From the NCBI RefSeq assembly GCF_000385335.1, contig NZ_ARWA01000001.1:3984001-4048000 (forward strand): a stretch of 64,000 nt of DNA, read 5' to 3'. Positions 23,271-34,559 of this stretch are shown piece after piece. The position numbers were made by a program, and so were the translations under genes. The notes below the pieces were generated by a model. It saw nothing but the letters and a program-made list of their open reading frames with translations. It ran no database searches and was not told the origin of the DNA. The stretch's first letter is position 1; each line of letters begins with the position of its first letter. The DNA comes from Methyloferula stellata AR4 (GTDB lineage Bacteria > Pseudomonadota > Alphaproteobacteria > Rhizobiales > Beijerinckiaceae).

Positions 23271-23758
23271 GACTCAGCGATCTGGACGAAGGCTCCCCGG
23301 TAAGGATCGGCAATGCCGAGCTCGGCCAAAACGGCGCGCTCCAGCGCTTCCATTTCGTCCGCCTCGGCGGCGACGAGATGATCGTATCCGATCAGATGCA
23401 AGAATCCATGGACAAAGAGATGCGCAACGTGATCGCGCAAGGACTTTTCTTCCTCGCGCGCTTCCCGCGCAGCGGTGCCATAGGCGACGACGATATCGCC
23501 CAGGATGGGCCCTGGGGCCGCCGTATCGCCGGCCGGAAAGGAGAGGACATTGGTCGGCTTGTCGATGCCGCGCCATTTTTGGTTCAAATCGCGGATGAAA
23601 TCATCATCGCAAAGAAGAATGCTGACCTCGGCGCCTGGCGGCAGTTCGACGCCGCTTAACCGGACCGCCGCATCGATGGCGCTTTCGGCGAGCCCTTCCG
23701 GCTCTTCGAATGCTTGCCAGTCATCGCTTTCGATCGCGATATCGAGCGAGAGCTTCAT
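23267..23758 (-). CDS. ybeY: Endoribonuclease YbeY, 16S rRNA maturation
   Basis: A zinc RNase needed for 16S rRNA 3'-end maturation and ribosome quality control. The metal site is present as HLFVHGFLHLIGYDH, with the HGxLHLxGYDH triad of His. The product is 163 residues, the standard length. It overlaps both neighbours by 4 nt (corC downstream, phoH upstream), which is tight translational coupling. Confidence 0.97.
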   Translation of the reverse strand: MKLSLDIAIESDDWQAFEEPEGLAESAIDAAVRLSGVELPPGAEVSILLCDDDFIRDLNQKWRGIDKPTNVLSFPAGDTAAPGPILGDIVVAYGTAAREAREEEKSLRDHVAHLFVHGFLHLIGYDHLVAAEADEMEALERAVLAELGIADPYRGAFVQIAES

Positions 23759-24822
23759 CGCTGCGGTCCCTCACGCGTCACCGCCGCCGCGCGGTTGCGC
23801 GCCGCGGCTTCATAGGCGCCGACGATGCGCCGCACGAGATCGTGACGCACGACATCGCCCTCGCGGAAGATCACATGGCCTATGCCTTCGAGACCCGACA
23901 GAAGATCGATGGCCTCGGCGAGCCCGGATTTTTGTCCGGGCGGAAGATCGGTCTGCGTCGGATCGCCGGTGATGATCATCCGCGATCCCTCGCCGAGACG
24001 CGTCAGGAACATTTTCATCTGCATCGTCGTCGCGTTCTGCGCTTCGTCGAGGAGCACGCAGGCATTGGTCAAGGTGCGACCGCGCATGAAGGCAAGCGGC
24101 GCCACCTCGATCATGCCGGACTGCATGCCGCGCTCGACCACCCGTGGGTCCATAAAATCGTTCAAGGCATCGAAGATCGGCCGCAGATAGGGATCGACCT
24201 TGTCGCGCATATCGCCCGGCAAAAAGCCGAGCCGCTCGCCGGCTTCGACCGCCGGCCGCGACAGGATCAATCGCTCGACGACGCCCTGTTCAAGCAGCGA
24301 CACCGCGAAGCCGACGGCGAGCCATGTCTTGCCCGTGCCGGCAGGGCCTTCCGCGAAGACCAGCTCTTCGCGCTTCAAGGTCCGCATGTAGAGATCCTGC
24401 GCAACGTTGCGGGCGCGCACCAGGCTCTTTTTACGTGTCCGGATCTGCTCGAATACGATGCCGGTAACATCCGCCTCGCGCGGAAACAGGCTGCCTTGCA
24501 GGGCTCCCTCTTCGATCGCGCCGTCGACGTCTCCGGGCGTCACGACATGTCCCTGGCGGGCCCGCGCCGCGAGATTCGCAAGAACGAGCCGCGCATGTTC
24601 GCAGGCCTCGATGGGGCCTTTGATCGTAACGTGATTGCCATTGGCATGGGCGACGACGCCAAGCCTGCGCTCGACCTTGGCCAGGTTTTCGTCATATTGG
24701 CCGAAGACCAGGGAGGCGAGGCGATTATCGTCGAAGGACACGCTGATTTCGGTCGGCTTCGTGTCCGCCACGGAAGGCAGCACCTCGGCACGCAACGAAG
24801 GTTGCGAACGGTCTGGTCTCAA
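23755..24822 (-). CDS. phoH: PhoH-family ATPase (YbeZ)
   Basis: A 355-residue protein with an N-terminal KH-like region (about 20-110) and a PhoH ATPase domain: Walker [13 protein letters not shown] near 155-165 and Walker [12 protein letters not shown]. Family members bind RNA and partner with YbeY in rRNA processing, and the gene order miaB-phoH-ybeY supports that. The start overlaps the miaB stop by 4 nt. The exact reaction is not established for the family. Confidence 0.95.
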   Translation of the reverse strand: MRPDRSQPSLRAEVLPSVADTKPTEISVSFDDNRLASLVFGQYDENLAKVERRLGVVAHANGNHVTIKGPIEACEHARLVLANLAARARQGHVVTPGDVDGAIEEGALQGSLFPREADVTGIVFEQIRTRKKSLVRARNVAQDLYMRTLKREELVFAEGPAGTGKTWLAVGFAVSLLEQGVVERLILSRPAVEAGERLGFLPGDMRDKVDPYLRPIFDALNDFMDPRVVERGMQSGMIEVAPLAFMRGRTLTNACVLLDEAQNATTMQMKMFLTRLGEGSRMIITGDPTQTDLPPGQKSGLAEAIDLLSGLEGIGHVIFREGDVVRHDLVRRIVGAYEAAARNRAAAVTREGPQR

Positions 24823-26264
24823 GCCATTACCTCGCTCATGCCCGGGTTTGAAATGAGGCGTCCAAACAAAGAGTTTGGACCTGTTGCGATAATTTCAACC
24901 GGATGGATTCCGCCGATCAGCTCACGCGGCCCATCGACATGAACCGCCTGGAGGAAGGGTGACTTTCCGCCGATCTGACCGGCGTGGCGGCCGGGCTTTT
25001 CGAACAGAACGTCCATCCGGCGGCCGATCATGTCCCGGTTGAAATCATCATGCTGTGCTTCGACAAGCGCTTGCAGCCGCGCCAGCCGCTCGCTCTTCAC
25101 CGTCTCCTCGATCTGATCGGGAAGATCGGCGCCAGGCGTGCCGGGACGCGGCGAATATTTGAAGAAAAAGCCCGAGGCGAATCGAACCTCGGCGATCAAG
25201 TCGAGGGTTGCCTCGAAATCCGCATCGCTCTCGCCCGGAAACCCGACGATGAAATCGGACGATAGCGCAATATCCGGCCGCGCCGCCCTGATCGCATCGA
25301 TGAGCTTCAGATATTCGGCGCGGTCATGTTTGCGGTTCATCGCCGCCAGAATGCGATCGGAGCCCGACTGCACCGGCAGATGCAAAAACGGCATGAGCTG
25401 CGGCAGGTCGCGATGCGCTGCGATCAGATCCGCGTCCATATCGTTTGGGTGGCTCGTCGTATAGCGGATCCGGGCAATGCCCTCGACCTCCGCGAGCCGC
25501 GCGCAGAGCCGGCCGAACGAGACGATGCCGCCCGCCTCGTCCAGTCCGTGATAGGCATTGACGTTTTGCCCGAGCAGCGTGATCTCGCGGACGCCGTCGG
25601 CCGCCAGAGCTTCGACCTCGGCAATGACTGCTGCGACCGGACGCGACATTTCCGCGCCGCGCGTATAGGGCACGACGCAGAAGCTGCAGAATTTATCGCA
25701 GCCTTCCTGCACCGTCACAAAGGCCGAGACGCCGCGCGCCAAAGTCTTCTCGCGCAGCGGTGCCGGCAGAAAGGCGAACTTATCGATGATCGGAAATTCG
25801 GTATCGACGATGCCGGCACGTCCGTTCGATTGGCGCAAAAGTTCGGGCAGATGATGGTAGCTCTGCGGCCCGACCACGAGATCCACCGCTTTTTGACGCC
25901 GCAAAATCTCACCGCCCTCGGCTTGCGCTACGCAACCCGCCACGACGATTCGCGTCTCACGACCAAGAGAAGCGCGTTCCTTCTTGCGGAGCGCCACCTT
26001 GCCCAGTTCAGAAAACACCTTTTCCGCCGCGCGCTCCCGAATATGGCAGGTGTTCAAGATCACGAGATCCGCATCTTCTTCCTGCAGCGTCTCGTCATAG
26101 CCATCCGCTGCCAGAAGATCTGCGATCTTCTGCGCATCGTACACATTCATCTGACAACCATAAGACTTGATATGGAGCTTGCGGCGCGGATGATCCTGCA
26201 CATGCGAGGCTTCGCTCGCGGATGAGCCTGCCAGCTCTAACTCATCAGAGTCGACCACGTTCAT
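24819..26264 (-). CDS. miaB: tRNA-2-methylthio-N6-dimethylallyladenosine synthase
   Basis: A radical-SAM methylthiotransferase acting on A37 of tRNA. The three domains are in order: UPF0004 with cysteines in [20 protein letters not shown] and [11 protein letters not shown], then the radical-SAM site CDKFCSFC, then a C-terminal TRAM domain. Family homology begins at KLHIKSYGC. The frame is open back to 26444 (541 residues), but the extra N-terminus is made of two copies of an intergenic repeat. I use ATG 26264 inside the second copy (481 residues). GTG 26201 is an equally plausible start, and the choice cannot be settled here. Confidence 0.9.
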   Translation of the reverse strand: MNVVDSDELELAGSSASEASHVQDHPRRKLHIKSYGCQMNVYDAQKIADLLAADGYDETLQEEDADLVILNTCHIRERAAEKVFSELGKVALRKKERASLGRETRIVVAGCVAQAEGGEILRRQKAVDLVVGPQSYHHLPELLRQSNGRAGIVDTEFPIIDKFAFLPAPLREKTLARGVSAFVTVQEGCDKFCSFCVVPYTRGAEMSRPVAAVIAEVEALAADGVREITLLGQNVNAYHGLDEAGGIVSFGRLCARLAEVEGIARIRYTTSHPNDMDADLIAAHRDLPQLMPFLHLPVQSGSDRILAAMNRKHDRAEYLKLIDAIRAARPDIALSSDFIVGFPGESDADFEATLDLIAEVRFASGFFFKYSPRPGTPGADLPDQIEETVKSERLARLQALVEAQHDDFNRDMIGRRMDVLFEKPGRHAGQIGGKSPFLQAVHVDGPRELIGGIHPVEIIATGPNSLFGRLISNPGMSEVMA

Positions 26265-26414
26265 GACTTCGGATTGCTGCAATCCAAAGTCATCGGGATC
26301 CAGAGCGGGATGAGGAAAAGTGTGCAGCGGTTTTCCGCCCGCATCCCGCTCTAAACGATCAGAGGCGATCACGTTCATGACTTTGGATCGGTCCGATCCA
26401 AAGTCATCGTGATC
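26234..26414 (-). repeat. Two tandem REP-like copies in frame with miaB
   Basis: Read on the minus strand, copy A (about 26414-26303) runs GATCACGATGACTTTGGATC and on through AGTCATGAACGTG to TTAGAGCGGGATG. Copy B (26301-26234) repeats GATCCCGATGACTTTGGATT, AGTCATGAACGTG and GAGTTAGAGC. Each copy has a central palindrome around GACTTTGGAT/ATCCAAAGTC. Both are in the same frame as miaB, so the translated text contains two parallel DDFG-type and SEVMNV-type segments. The sequence is a recurring intergenic element of Hyphomicrobiales, here lying in the miaB 5' end. Confidence 0.8.
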
Positions 26415-26554
26415 TGTGGCAGGATGATTTCGATGTCGACTCATGGTCCTCGCAAGGGCAGAGGGTTAGCACCCTCCCCGCCCTCTTTTATGACGTTTTC
26501 GCGCGTCTGAGAACAAGCAAGACCATTGCCAGAATGGCAGAGCTCGCGTCTTTC

Positions 26555-26579
26555 GACTGAAATCGGCGTGATTTCAGTC
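26555..26579. repeat. Perfect 10-bp-arm inverted repeat
   Basis: GACTGAAATC and GATTTCAGTC flank a 5-nt loop (GGCGT) between the glycosyltransferase gene and miaB. No U-run follows the stem on either strand, so it is not a typical terminator. It may be part of another interspersed repeat. Confidence 0.6.
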
Positions 26580-26631
26580 CAGAACCGCACAAATCGCGAT
26601 TTTCGATAGATGTGGATCTTGAGACCGGGCT

Positions 26632-27729
26632 TCAATCTGCTTTGGCGCAAAAACGCTCGATCGCGGCTTTGAACTTGGCCTTGAACGCATCGGTGTTGAA
26701 GGTCTCGGCGTGGGCGCGGATCGCCCGCGGGTCGAAACCATCCGGATTGGCCTCGAAAGCCAGAATCGCCTGCACCAAGGCTTCGACCGTCTGTTCCTTA
26801 TAAAGCAGACCCGTCTTGCCGTCGATCACGGCATCGAGCGCGCCTCCCTTTGCATAGGCGATGACGGGACGCCCCGAGGCCATGGCCTCCAAAAACACGA
26901 TGCCGAAATCCTCGATCCCGGCAAACAGCAGCGCGCGGCAGTTTCTGTAGAGTTTCGCGATCTCTTCCGTCGTCTGCCGCCCGAGAAGCGTGACGGTCGG
27001 ACCGGCGAGCGAGGCTAGCCGCTCCTCTTCCGCTCCGGCGCCGACGACGATCAGTTTCCGGCCCAGGCGATTGGCTGCCTCGATGACGATCTCGGCGCGC
27101 TTATAGGTTTCGAGCTGGCTGATGAAGAAATAATAATCCCCGCTCGGATGGGCCTCGATGTCATAGTCCTCGAGTCTCACCGGAGGAAAAATGACCTCGG
27201 CGTCGCGCCTGTAGGTCTTTTTGATTCGCTTGGCGACAAACCGCGAATTGGCGATGAAATGATCCACGCGATTGGACGAGACCACGTCCCAGAGGCGCAG
27301 AAAAGGCGCCAGCACCGGCATCATCATTCGAGCCAGGAAGCCCGCGGACGAGCGGTAGAGCTGATATTGGTCCCAGATATAGCGCATGGGACTGTGGCAA
27401 TAGCAGACATGAATCGCGTCGGGCCGCGTCAGAACCCCTTTGGCCGGACCCGACTCCGACGAGATCACGAGGTCATAGGACGAGAGGTCCAATGCCTCCA
27501 GGGCGAAGGGCATGAGCGGCAGATAGAATTTGTAGAAGCGGCGCGCGAAGGGCAATTTCGCGATGAAGGTCGTAGTGACCTTATGCGCGCCGATGATCGG
27601 TCCGGCGGCTTCCGCATCATAGACATGAGTGAAGATATCTGCGTCCGGATATGTTTCGCAGATGGCTTCCAGAACTTTTTCGCCGCCTCTCAGGCCGACG
27701 AGCCAATAATGAACGATGGCAATGCGCAT
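26632..27729 (-). CDS. Glycosyltransferase, GT4 family
   Basis: A 365-residue protein. The N-terminal domain starts with the Rossmann strand RIAIVHYWLVGLRGGEKVLE, with the Gly-rich acceptor loop. The C-terminal donor domain has IEDFGIVFLEAMASGRPVIA, the EX7E motif region, near 285-305. Similar proteins add mannose or other hexoses in O-antigen or exopolysaccharide synthesis (WbaZ-like), but the substrate is not readable. It stands alone, with a 187-bp gap before the miaB frame. Confidence 0.88.
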   Translation of the reverse strand: MRIAIVHYWLVGLRGGEKVLEAICETYPDADIFTHVYDAEAAGPIIGAHKVTTTFIAKLPFARRFYKFYLPLMPFALEALDLSSYDLVISSESGPAKGVLTRPDAIHVCYCHSPMRYIWDQYQLYRSSAGFLARMMMPVLAPFLRLWDVVSSNRVDHFIANSRFVAKRIKKTYRRDAEVIFPPVRLEDYDIEAHPSGDYYFFISQLETYKRAEIVIEAANRLGRKLIVVGAGAEEERLASLAGPTVTLLGRQTTEEIAKLYRNCRALLFAGIEDFGIVFLEAMASGRPVIAYAKGGALDAVIDGKTGLLYKEQTVEALVQAILAFEANPDGFDPRAIRAHAETFNTDAFKAKFKAAIERFCAKAD

Positions 27730-27933
27730 TCAGTCTCTCCGCCGCGCTTCGCATATTGCGCATGGAATCTGAAGCGGCATTTATTGAACACGATTCATGA
27801 CTGAATCGCACGCTTTTGGCGAGCGGAATACTATTTCAATTCTTAAAAAAACCTGGAAAGCTTTTCTTAACCTTAATCGCGCTGCCCCGCGCGAAGCTGC
27901 GCAACGTTCTTTTGGAAGCTCGCGGCGCGGAAG

Positions 27934-28803
27934 TTATTTGGCCACGTAGACCTTATTGGCCATCGTCTGCACGGCCTGCCGGAACGCGCCTTCCATGGTG
28001 ACGACGAAATTATAATGGGTCGGCGAAAAAGGCGCGGCATGAAACGGCTTATTGCTCGTCCAGCCAACGAGGATGGCGCTGATCTCGGGCTTGTCGGTTT
28101 GCGCCAGAACGGCGCCGCCAGAGGCGCCGTCTCCCGTCTCGCAATCGAAGGAAAATTCGCGCGTGCCTTCCTTGCCGGACGCGAGTTGATCGTGGAGATG
28201 GCATTTTTCCATCGACAGGCGGCGGCCTTCACCCCAATCGACATGGCCTCTTGCCACGAATTCGACCGGCGCATTGACGGCCGAGGCTTCGGCTATTCCA
28301 TAGGGCTGCACGCCTTCGACGGGCTTCGCGAGGCGCGCGACGGCCCAGTCATGAACCTCTGCGACGGCATAGGGATTGGTGCTGCCGGCAATGACCGAGC
28401 TGAGATCGATCGGGACGCCGATCTGCTTGCCGTCCGTCTCCAGCACGAAGATGCAGGATTTGGCAGTCGGCGCGCCCTTCTCGTCGAAAAATACATGCGC
28501 GGCCGTCGTCACGACCTGATCGGTCAGGGTCAATTGCCCGGCGCCGTGCAGATTCCCACATTCGATGAGGCCCGAGGCGGCATAGGTTCGGCGCAACGCT
28601 TTGGGGTCGAGCTTATTCTCGACGGCGAAATCGTCGACGGTTTTGCGGCTGTTCTTGCCGAAGACGAGAACCGGAAAGACGTTTTGAGGCGGTGAAGCGG
28701 CGGGCAGTTCCTGCATCACCGGCGCAGAAGCCGCGAACTCGGAGGAAGCAAGAGCAAATGGCAAAATGCCGAGGGCAGTCAGCAAACGTCCTGGTTTCAT
28801 CAT
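27934..28803 (-). CDS. Secreted trypsin-like serine protease
   Basis: A 289-residue precursor. Residues about 1-24 are a signal peptide (hydrophobic run LLTALGILPFALA). A chymotrypsin-fold catalytic set follows: His in VVTTAAHVFF, Asp in HDWAVAR and Ser in GDGASGGAVL. The cysteines around LIECGNL and KCHLHDQ suggest disulfides in the periplasm. The target is not indicated. ATG 28803 is preferred to 28836 because the hydrophobic core then starts close to the N-terminus. The catalytic order His-Asp-Ser fits a functional enzyme. Confidence 0.85.
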   Translation of the reverse strand: MMKPGRLLTALGILPFALASSEFAASAPVMQELPAASPPQNVFPVLVFGKNSRKTVDDFAVENKLDPKALRRTYAASGLIECGNLHGAGQLTLTDQVVTTAAHVFFDEKGAPTAKSCIFVLETDGKQIGVPIDLSSVIAGSTNPYAVAEVHDWAVARLAKPVEGVQPYGIAEASAVNAPVEFVARGHVDWGEGRRLSMEKCHLHDQLASGKEGTREFSFDCETGDGASGGAVLAQTDKPEISAILVGWTSNKPFHAAPFSPTHYNFVVTMEGAFRQAVQTMANKVYVAK

Positions 28804-29214
28804 CCCGATATTTCTCGATTCGGCGCGACAAGCCAATGATTTAATTTCGAGAAAAAGGCCAAATCAAGCTGAGCCGGCGCAATTTAATTCAATTCCGTCT
28901 TGTTCGAAGGGCGGAAAATGAACGGATCGCCTCAGGCCGCGGACCTCTTGCTGTGCGGGCATGTCGCAGGCAGCCGAAAGACCAGCTTGCGCCACAGGTT
29001 CGTCGATAGAAACTGTTTCACAGAATTTTGCGGCAGATTTTGGCCGAAACCCGCGGCTTTGGCGGCAGTTGAGAACGTATAGCCGTCATTTTCAGGCCTT
29101 TGGCCCGGACCCCGTCGCGGCGTGTCGAATTATTCACAGGTTACACTGATGCTTTGGATTCGAGACCCAAATCAGGAACGGATCTCCGGTTTGCCAGCTT
29201 CGCACGCGACCAAA

Positions 29215-30393
29215 ATGCCCGTTTCCAGCCTTCAAGACCGCTACGAAGCCGAAGTGTTTCGCGGCCATCTTGAACGCGACGTCGCGCAGATCACCGTCTT
29301 GGACCGGTTGGGTGAGCTCGCCGAGGCGCTTGCTGCCTATCAGCCTGCGCGCAAGGCCGGTGCCCTCAGCCGGGTTTTCGGAGCGAAACAGCAAAGCGCC
29401 GCGCCGCATGGGCTTTACATCTGGGGCTCGGTCGGACGCGGCAAGACGATGCTGATGGATCTCTTTTTCGAGACCGTCGAAATCCCGCACAAAAGACGGG
29501 TTCATTTTCACGCCTTCATGGCCGAAGTGCATGCCCGCATTCACGCTTGGCGGCAGATGGAGAAGAGCGGCGAGGTCAAGGGCGACGATCCGATCGCACC
29601 TGTCGCCGAATCCCTGTCTAACGAAGCCTGGCTTCTTTGTTTCGACGAATTCGCCGTCACCGACATTACCGACGCAATGATTCTCGGGCGGCTTTTCAAC
29701 GCCTTGTTGCAGCGCGGCACGGTCGTCGTCGCGACATCCAATGTCGAGCCGTCGGAGCTCTACAAAGACGGTTTGAACCGCACCCTGTTTTTGCCCTTCA
29801 TCCAGCTTCTGCAGCAGAAGATGGATATCGTCGAACTCGCGGCGCGCACCGACTTCAGGCTCGAAAAACTGCAGGACGCGGCGGTCTATTACGTTCCGGC
29901 CGATGCCAAGGCGCACGAGGCTTTGACCAAGGCTTTCAAAGCCTTGACGGGTGCCGAACATGGCGAGCCCTGTCATTTGTCGCTGCTCGGGCGCCAGCTT
30001 CACGTGCCCGAGGCCCGCGCCAATGTCGCGCGTTTCAATTTCGCCGATTTGTGCAAGGCGGCTTTGGGTCCGCAGGATTATCTCGCGATCGCGCGCGCCT
30101 TCCACACTTTGGTCCTGGACGAGATTCCGGTGATCGAAGCCTCCGAGCGCAATGAAGCCGCACGCTTTACGATCCTGATCGATGCGCTTTACGATCAGCA
30201 TGTGAAATTGATCGCCTCTGCCGCTGCCGAGCCGGACCGGCTTTTCCGCGGCACCGAGGGGCGTGAGGCGTTCGAATTCAAGCGCACCGCGTCGCGCCTG
30301 ATGGAAATGCGCTCAAAGGATTATCTTGCTTTGCCGCACGGCATGGCCGCATCGATCGGATCGGGCGATACGAGCGGCCTCGTCGAAACTTGA
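29215..30393 (+). CDS. zapE: Cell division protein ZapE (AFG1-like ATPase)
   Basis: A 392-residue AFG1-family ATPase. The opening LQDRYEAEVFRGHLERD is typical of the family, Walker A is GSVGRGKTMLMD and Walker B LLCFDEFAVTD. In E. coli ZapE acts on the FtsZ ring at late constriction, and in mitochondria the AFG1 homologue handles membrane-protein turnover. The frame begins at 29122, but ATG 29215 gives the usual N-terminus. The downstream regulator starts 12 bp after its stop. Confidence 0.92.
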   Translation: MPVSSLQDRYEAEVFRGHLERDVAQITVLDRLGELAEALAAYQPARKAGALSRVFGAKQQSAAPHGLYIWGSVGRGKTMLMDLFFETVEIPHKRRVHFHAFMAEVHARIHAWRQMEKSGEVKGDDPIAPVAESLSNEAWLLCFDEFAVTDITDAMILGRLFNALLQRGTVVVATSNVEPSELYKDGLNRTLFLPFIQLLQQKMDIVELAARTDFRLEKLQDAAVYYVPADAKAHEALTKAFKALTGAEHGEPCHLSLLGRQLHVPEARANVARFNFADLCKAALGPQDYLAIARAFHTLVLDEIPVIEASERNEAARFTILIDALYDQHVKLIASAAAEPDRLFRGTEGREAFEFKRTASRLMEMRSKDYLALPHGMAASIGSGDTSGLVET

Positions 30394-30405
30394 AAAAGCC
30401 GGACC

Positions 30406-31035
30406 TTGAAAAAGCCTCTGCGCCTTCGCGATCCGCAACCGGCAGAAACTCCGACTGACGTCCGTATTCTCGACATTGCCGCAGACCATATCCGCCGCCA
30501 CGGCATCGAGCGCACCACGATCTTGAGCATCGCCGCCGAAGCCGGCATGTCGCACGCCAACATCTATCGCTATTACCCGTCGAAGACGGCGCTCATCGAG
30601 GAAATCAGCGCGCAATGGCTGAAACCCCTCGAAGCGGCCTTGCATGTGATAGGTGACGCGCCCGATCCCGCCTTCGACAAGCTCGAACGGCTCGTCTTCG
30701 CCCTGCACCGCGCCTATCGCGACAAGATCGAGACCGATCCCGCCATATTCGCACTTTTTTCGGCGGCTTCGGCACAGGGCGCCGCGATCGCCCGGCGCCA
30801 TTATGGGCGGCGCGATTCGGAAATGCGCCGGATCCTCGACGAAGGCGCGAGCGGTCCAGGCTTCGATCCGATCGATCCAAAACGCGCCTTGGCACTGATT
30901 CTCGACGCCGCCTACCGCTTTATCGATCCCATTGCGATGAAACTGGATTTGGAGGTCCAAAGAGCGGTTCTCGAACAGCGCATGGGGCGCGTGACGAAGA
31001 CGGTTTTCCGGGCTCTGAGCACTGGCAGGATTTGA
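30406..31035 (+). CDS. TetR/AcrR-family transcriptional regulator
   Basis: A 209-residue protein with an N-terminal helix-turn-helix (ILDIAADHIRRHGIERTTIL then SIAAEAGMSHANIYRYYPSK, residues about 20-65), the canonical TetR operator-reading unit. The C-terminal ligand domain has no recognisable relative. TTG at 30406 starts the frame and there is no stronger start. It may be cotranscribed with zapE. The effector is unknown. Confidence 0.85.
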   Translation: MKKPLRLRDPQPAETPTDVRILDIAADHIRRHGIERTTILSIAAEAGMSHANIYRYYPSKTALIEEISAQWLKPLEAALHVIGDAPDPAFDKLERLVFALHRAYRDKIETDPAIFALFSAASAQGAAIARRHYGRRDSEMRRILDEGASGPGFDPIDPKRALALILDAAYRFIDPIAMKLDLEVQRAVLEQRMGRVTKTVFRALSTGRI

Positions 31036-31245
31036 ATAATTGTTGTTACAAATTTCATAAACTGTAATTGGTAACCAGAAGCCTAAAACTCGTATTACGC
31101 ATCTTTTCAAAGATTTGATGCTGATCCACGCCTGATTTCGCCGAAATTCATACTTATGTCGCTCTCGAAACGCATCCGAAGCTGGCATACAAAGCGAAGC
31201 AAGCGCGCACGGAAGCATCGAACGCTTTACTGCGGTGCAACATAA

Positions 31246-32232
<987 letters not shown>

Positions 32233-32335
32233 TGACCCCGGACTGGACCCCTGGTATACCATGGTATTCGGCATCCCAGCTCAAGCTGAGTTGACGAAAA
32301 AAGGTAAGGCTCCGGTCGAAGGAAGATAATTTGCG

Positions 32336-33535
32336 ATGAATATTCACGAGTATCAGGCAAAGGCTATTTTGAAGGATTTCGGTGTCGCCGTGTCGCGCGG
32401 TGTGGCCGTGCTGAGCGCGGCCGACGCGGAAACGGCGGCAAAGGAACTCGGCGGCCCGATCTGGGTGGTCAAATCGCAAATTCATGCCGGCGGCCGCGGC
32501 AAGGGCAAGTTCAAGGAGCCGGAAGCCGGCGATAAGGGCGGCGTGCGCCTCGCCAAATCCATCGACGAAGCCAAGACCTTCGTCGCCGAGATGCTCGGCC
32601 GTACGCTTGTCACGATTCAAACCGGCGCCGCCGGCAAGCAGGTCAATCGGATCTATATCGAAGATGGCTCGGCCATCGCGAAGGAATTCTATCTGTCGCT
32701 CCTCGTCGACCGCGCGACGAGCCGCGTCGCTTTTGTCGTCTCGACCGAAGGCGGCGTCGAGATCGAGGAAGTCGCGCATACGGCACCCGAGAAGATCGTG
32801 ACCTTCTCGGTCGATCCCGCGACCGGCATCATGCCGCATCATGGCCGCGCCGTCGCCAAGGCCCTGGCGCTGACCGGCGACCAGGCGAAACAGGCCGAAA
32901 AGCTTACCGCGCAACTCTATCAGGCCTTCGTCGCGACCGACATGTCCATGCTCGAGATCAATCCCCTGATCCTGTCGCAGGACGGGCAGATCCGCTGCCT
33001 CGACGCAAAGGTGTCCTTCGATACCAACGCGCTTTACCGGCATCCCGAAATCCTCGCCTTGCGCGATTTGACGGAAGAAGACGAGAAGGAAATCGAAGCC
33101 TCGAAATATGACCTCAGCTATGTCGCGCTCGAAGGCACGATCGGCTGCATGGTCAATGGTGCAGGCCTCGCCATGGCGACCATGGACATCATCAAGCTCT
33201 ATGGTGCCGAGCCTGCGAATTTTCTCGATGTCGGCGGCGGCGCCACGAAAGAGAAAGTGACGGCGGCTTTCAAGATCATCACCGCCGATCCGAACGTCAA
33301 AGGCATTCTCGTCAATATTTTCGGCGGCATCATGAAATGCGACGTGATCGCCGAAGGCGTCATCGCCGCGGTGAAGGAGGTCGGCCTCAAAGTGCCGCTT
33401 GTCGTGCGCCTCGAAGGCACCAATGTCGAACTCGGCAAGGCGATCATCAATAATTCCGGCTTGGACGTGATCCCCGCCGACGACCTCGATGATGCCGCAC
33501 AGAAAATCGTCGCCGCCGTTGGAAAGAAGGGCTGA
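32336..33535 (+). CDS. sucC: Succinyl-CoA synthetase beta subunit
   Basis: ADP-forming beta subunit, 399 residues. It starts [12 protein letters not shown] and has the ATP-grasp segment [11 protein letters not shown] near 42-55 and the C-terminal loop [14 protein letters not shown] that meets the alpha subunit. A 103-bp gap separates it from mdh, and the sucD start follows the sucC stop by 4 nt. Produces succinate plus ATP from succinyl-CoA. Confidence 0.97.
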   Translation: MNIHEYQAKAILKDFGVAVSRGVAVLSAADAETAAKELGGPIWVVKSQIHAGGRGKGKFKEPEAGDKGGVRLAKSIDEAKTFVAEMLGRTLVTIQTGAAGKQVNRIYIEDGSAIAKEFYLSLLVDRATSRVAFVVSTEGGVEIEEVAHTAPEKIVTFSVDPATGIMPHHGRAVAKALALTGDQAKQAEKLTAQLYQAFVATDMSMLEINPLILSQDGQIRCLDAKVSFDTNALYRHPEILALRDLTEEDEKEIEASKYDLSYVALEGTIGCMVNGAGLAMATMDIIKLYGAEPANFLDVGGGATKEKVTAAFKIITADPNVKGILVNIFGGIMKCDVIAEGVIAAVKEVGLKVPLVVRLEGTNVELGKAIINNSGLDVIPADDLDDAAQKIVAAVGKKG

Positions 33536-33539
33536 GACG

Positions 33540-34424
33540 ATGTCGATCCTCATCACCAAAGAGACCAAGGTCATCTGCCAGGGCTTCACCGGCAAGAACG
33601 GGACCTTTCATTCCGAACAGGCGATCGCCTACGGCACCAAGATGGTCGGCGGCGTGACGCCGGGCAAAGGCGGTGCGACGCATCTGGGCTTGCCGATCTT
33701 CGACACGGTCGCGGAAGCCCGCGAAAAGACCGGCGCCGACGCTTCCGTCGTCTATGTGCCGCCGCCGGGCGCGGCGGATGCCATCTGCGAGGCGATCGAT
33801 GCGGAGATCCCGCTCATCGTCTGCATCACGGAAGGCATTCCCGTCGCCGACATGATCAAGGTGAAGCGGGCGCTTTCGGGCTCGAAATCGCGTCTGATCG
33901 GACCCAATTGCCCCGGCGTGATGACATCCGGCGAATGCAAGATCGGCATCATGCCCGGGAACATCTTTTCGCAGGGCACGGTCGGCATTGTCTCGCGCTC
34001 CGGAACGCTTACCTATGAAGCCGTCTTCCAGACGACACGCGAGGGACTGGGCCAGACGACGGCGGTCGGCATCGGCGGCGACCCCGTCAAGGGTACAGAA
34101 TTCATCGACATGCTCGAACTCTTTTTGGCCGATGATAAGACGCAATCGATCGTCATGATCGGCGAGATCGGCGGCGCGGCCGAGGAAGACGCCGCGCAAT
34201 TCCTGGCCGATGAGGCGAAGCGCGGACGCAAGAAACCGATGGTCGGCTTCATCGCAGGACGCACCGCGCCGCCCGGACGGCGCATGGGTCATGCGGGTGC
34301 GATCATCGCCGGCGGCAAAGGCGGAGCCGAAGACAAGATTGCCGCCATGGAACGCGCCGGCATCAGGGTTTCGCCCTCGCCCGCGCGGCTGGGCAAAACC
34401 TTGGTCGATGTTTTGAAAAGATAG
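33540..34424 (+). CDS. sucD: Succinyl-CoA synthetase alpha subunit
   Basis: The CoA-binding subunit, 294 residues from ATG 33540. It has the CoA-binding N-terminus ([19 protein letters not shown]) and the active-site His in [17 protein letters not shown]. The upstream frame to 33489 overlaps sucC and is rejected. Directly downstream is a strong hairpin before sucA. Confidence 0.97.
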   Translation: MSILITKETKVICQGFTGKNGTFHSEQAIAYGTKMVGGVTPGKGGATHLGLPIFDTVAEAREKTGADASVVYVPPPGAADAICEAIDAEIPLIVCITEGIPVADMIKVKRALSGSKSRLIGPNCPGVMTSGECKIGIMPGNIFSQGTVGIVSRSGTLTYEAVFQTTREGLGQTTAVGIGGDPVKGTEFIDMLELFLADDKTQSIVMIGEIGGAAEEDAAQFLADEAKRGRKKPMVGFIAGRTAPPGRRMGHAGAIIAGGKGGAEDKIAAMERAGIRVSPSPARLGKTLVDVLKR

Positions 34425-34433
34425 ATCAGTGAA

Positions 34434-34464
34434 GATCGTGGAGCTTCTCAAAAGCTCCACGATC
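34434..34464 (+). promoter_or_regulatory. 13-bp stem hairpin between sucD and sucA
   Basis: GATCGTGGAGCTT is followed after 5 nt (CTCAA) by AAGCTCCACGATC. No T-run follows, so it is not a simple rho-independent terminator. In the message it could act as an RNA-processing or stability element that sets the ratio of sucCD to sucAB. Function is inference. Confidence 0.6.
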
Positions 34465-34559
34465 CGGCCGGTCTGCAAGGGTGAGTTAAGCGTATCGGGG
34501 GCAAACTATGACGGGGATCTTATAGGCGTCGGCACGCCGAAGTTTGGCCGGAGGATCGA

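Noticed and set aside
26555-26579. Inverted repeat as a terminator of the glycosyltransferase gene
   Set aside because: No T-run follows the stem on either strand, so it is listed only as a repeat.
26441-26650. A 69-residue minus-strand frame between miaB and the glycosyltransferase
   Set aside because: Overlaps the glycosyltransferase end and contains an inverted repeat rather than a protein-like sequence; no ribosome site.
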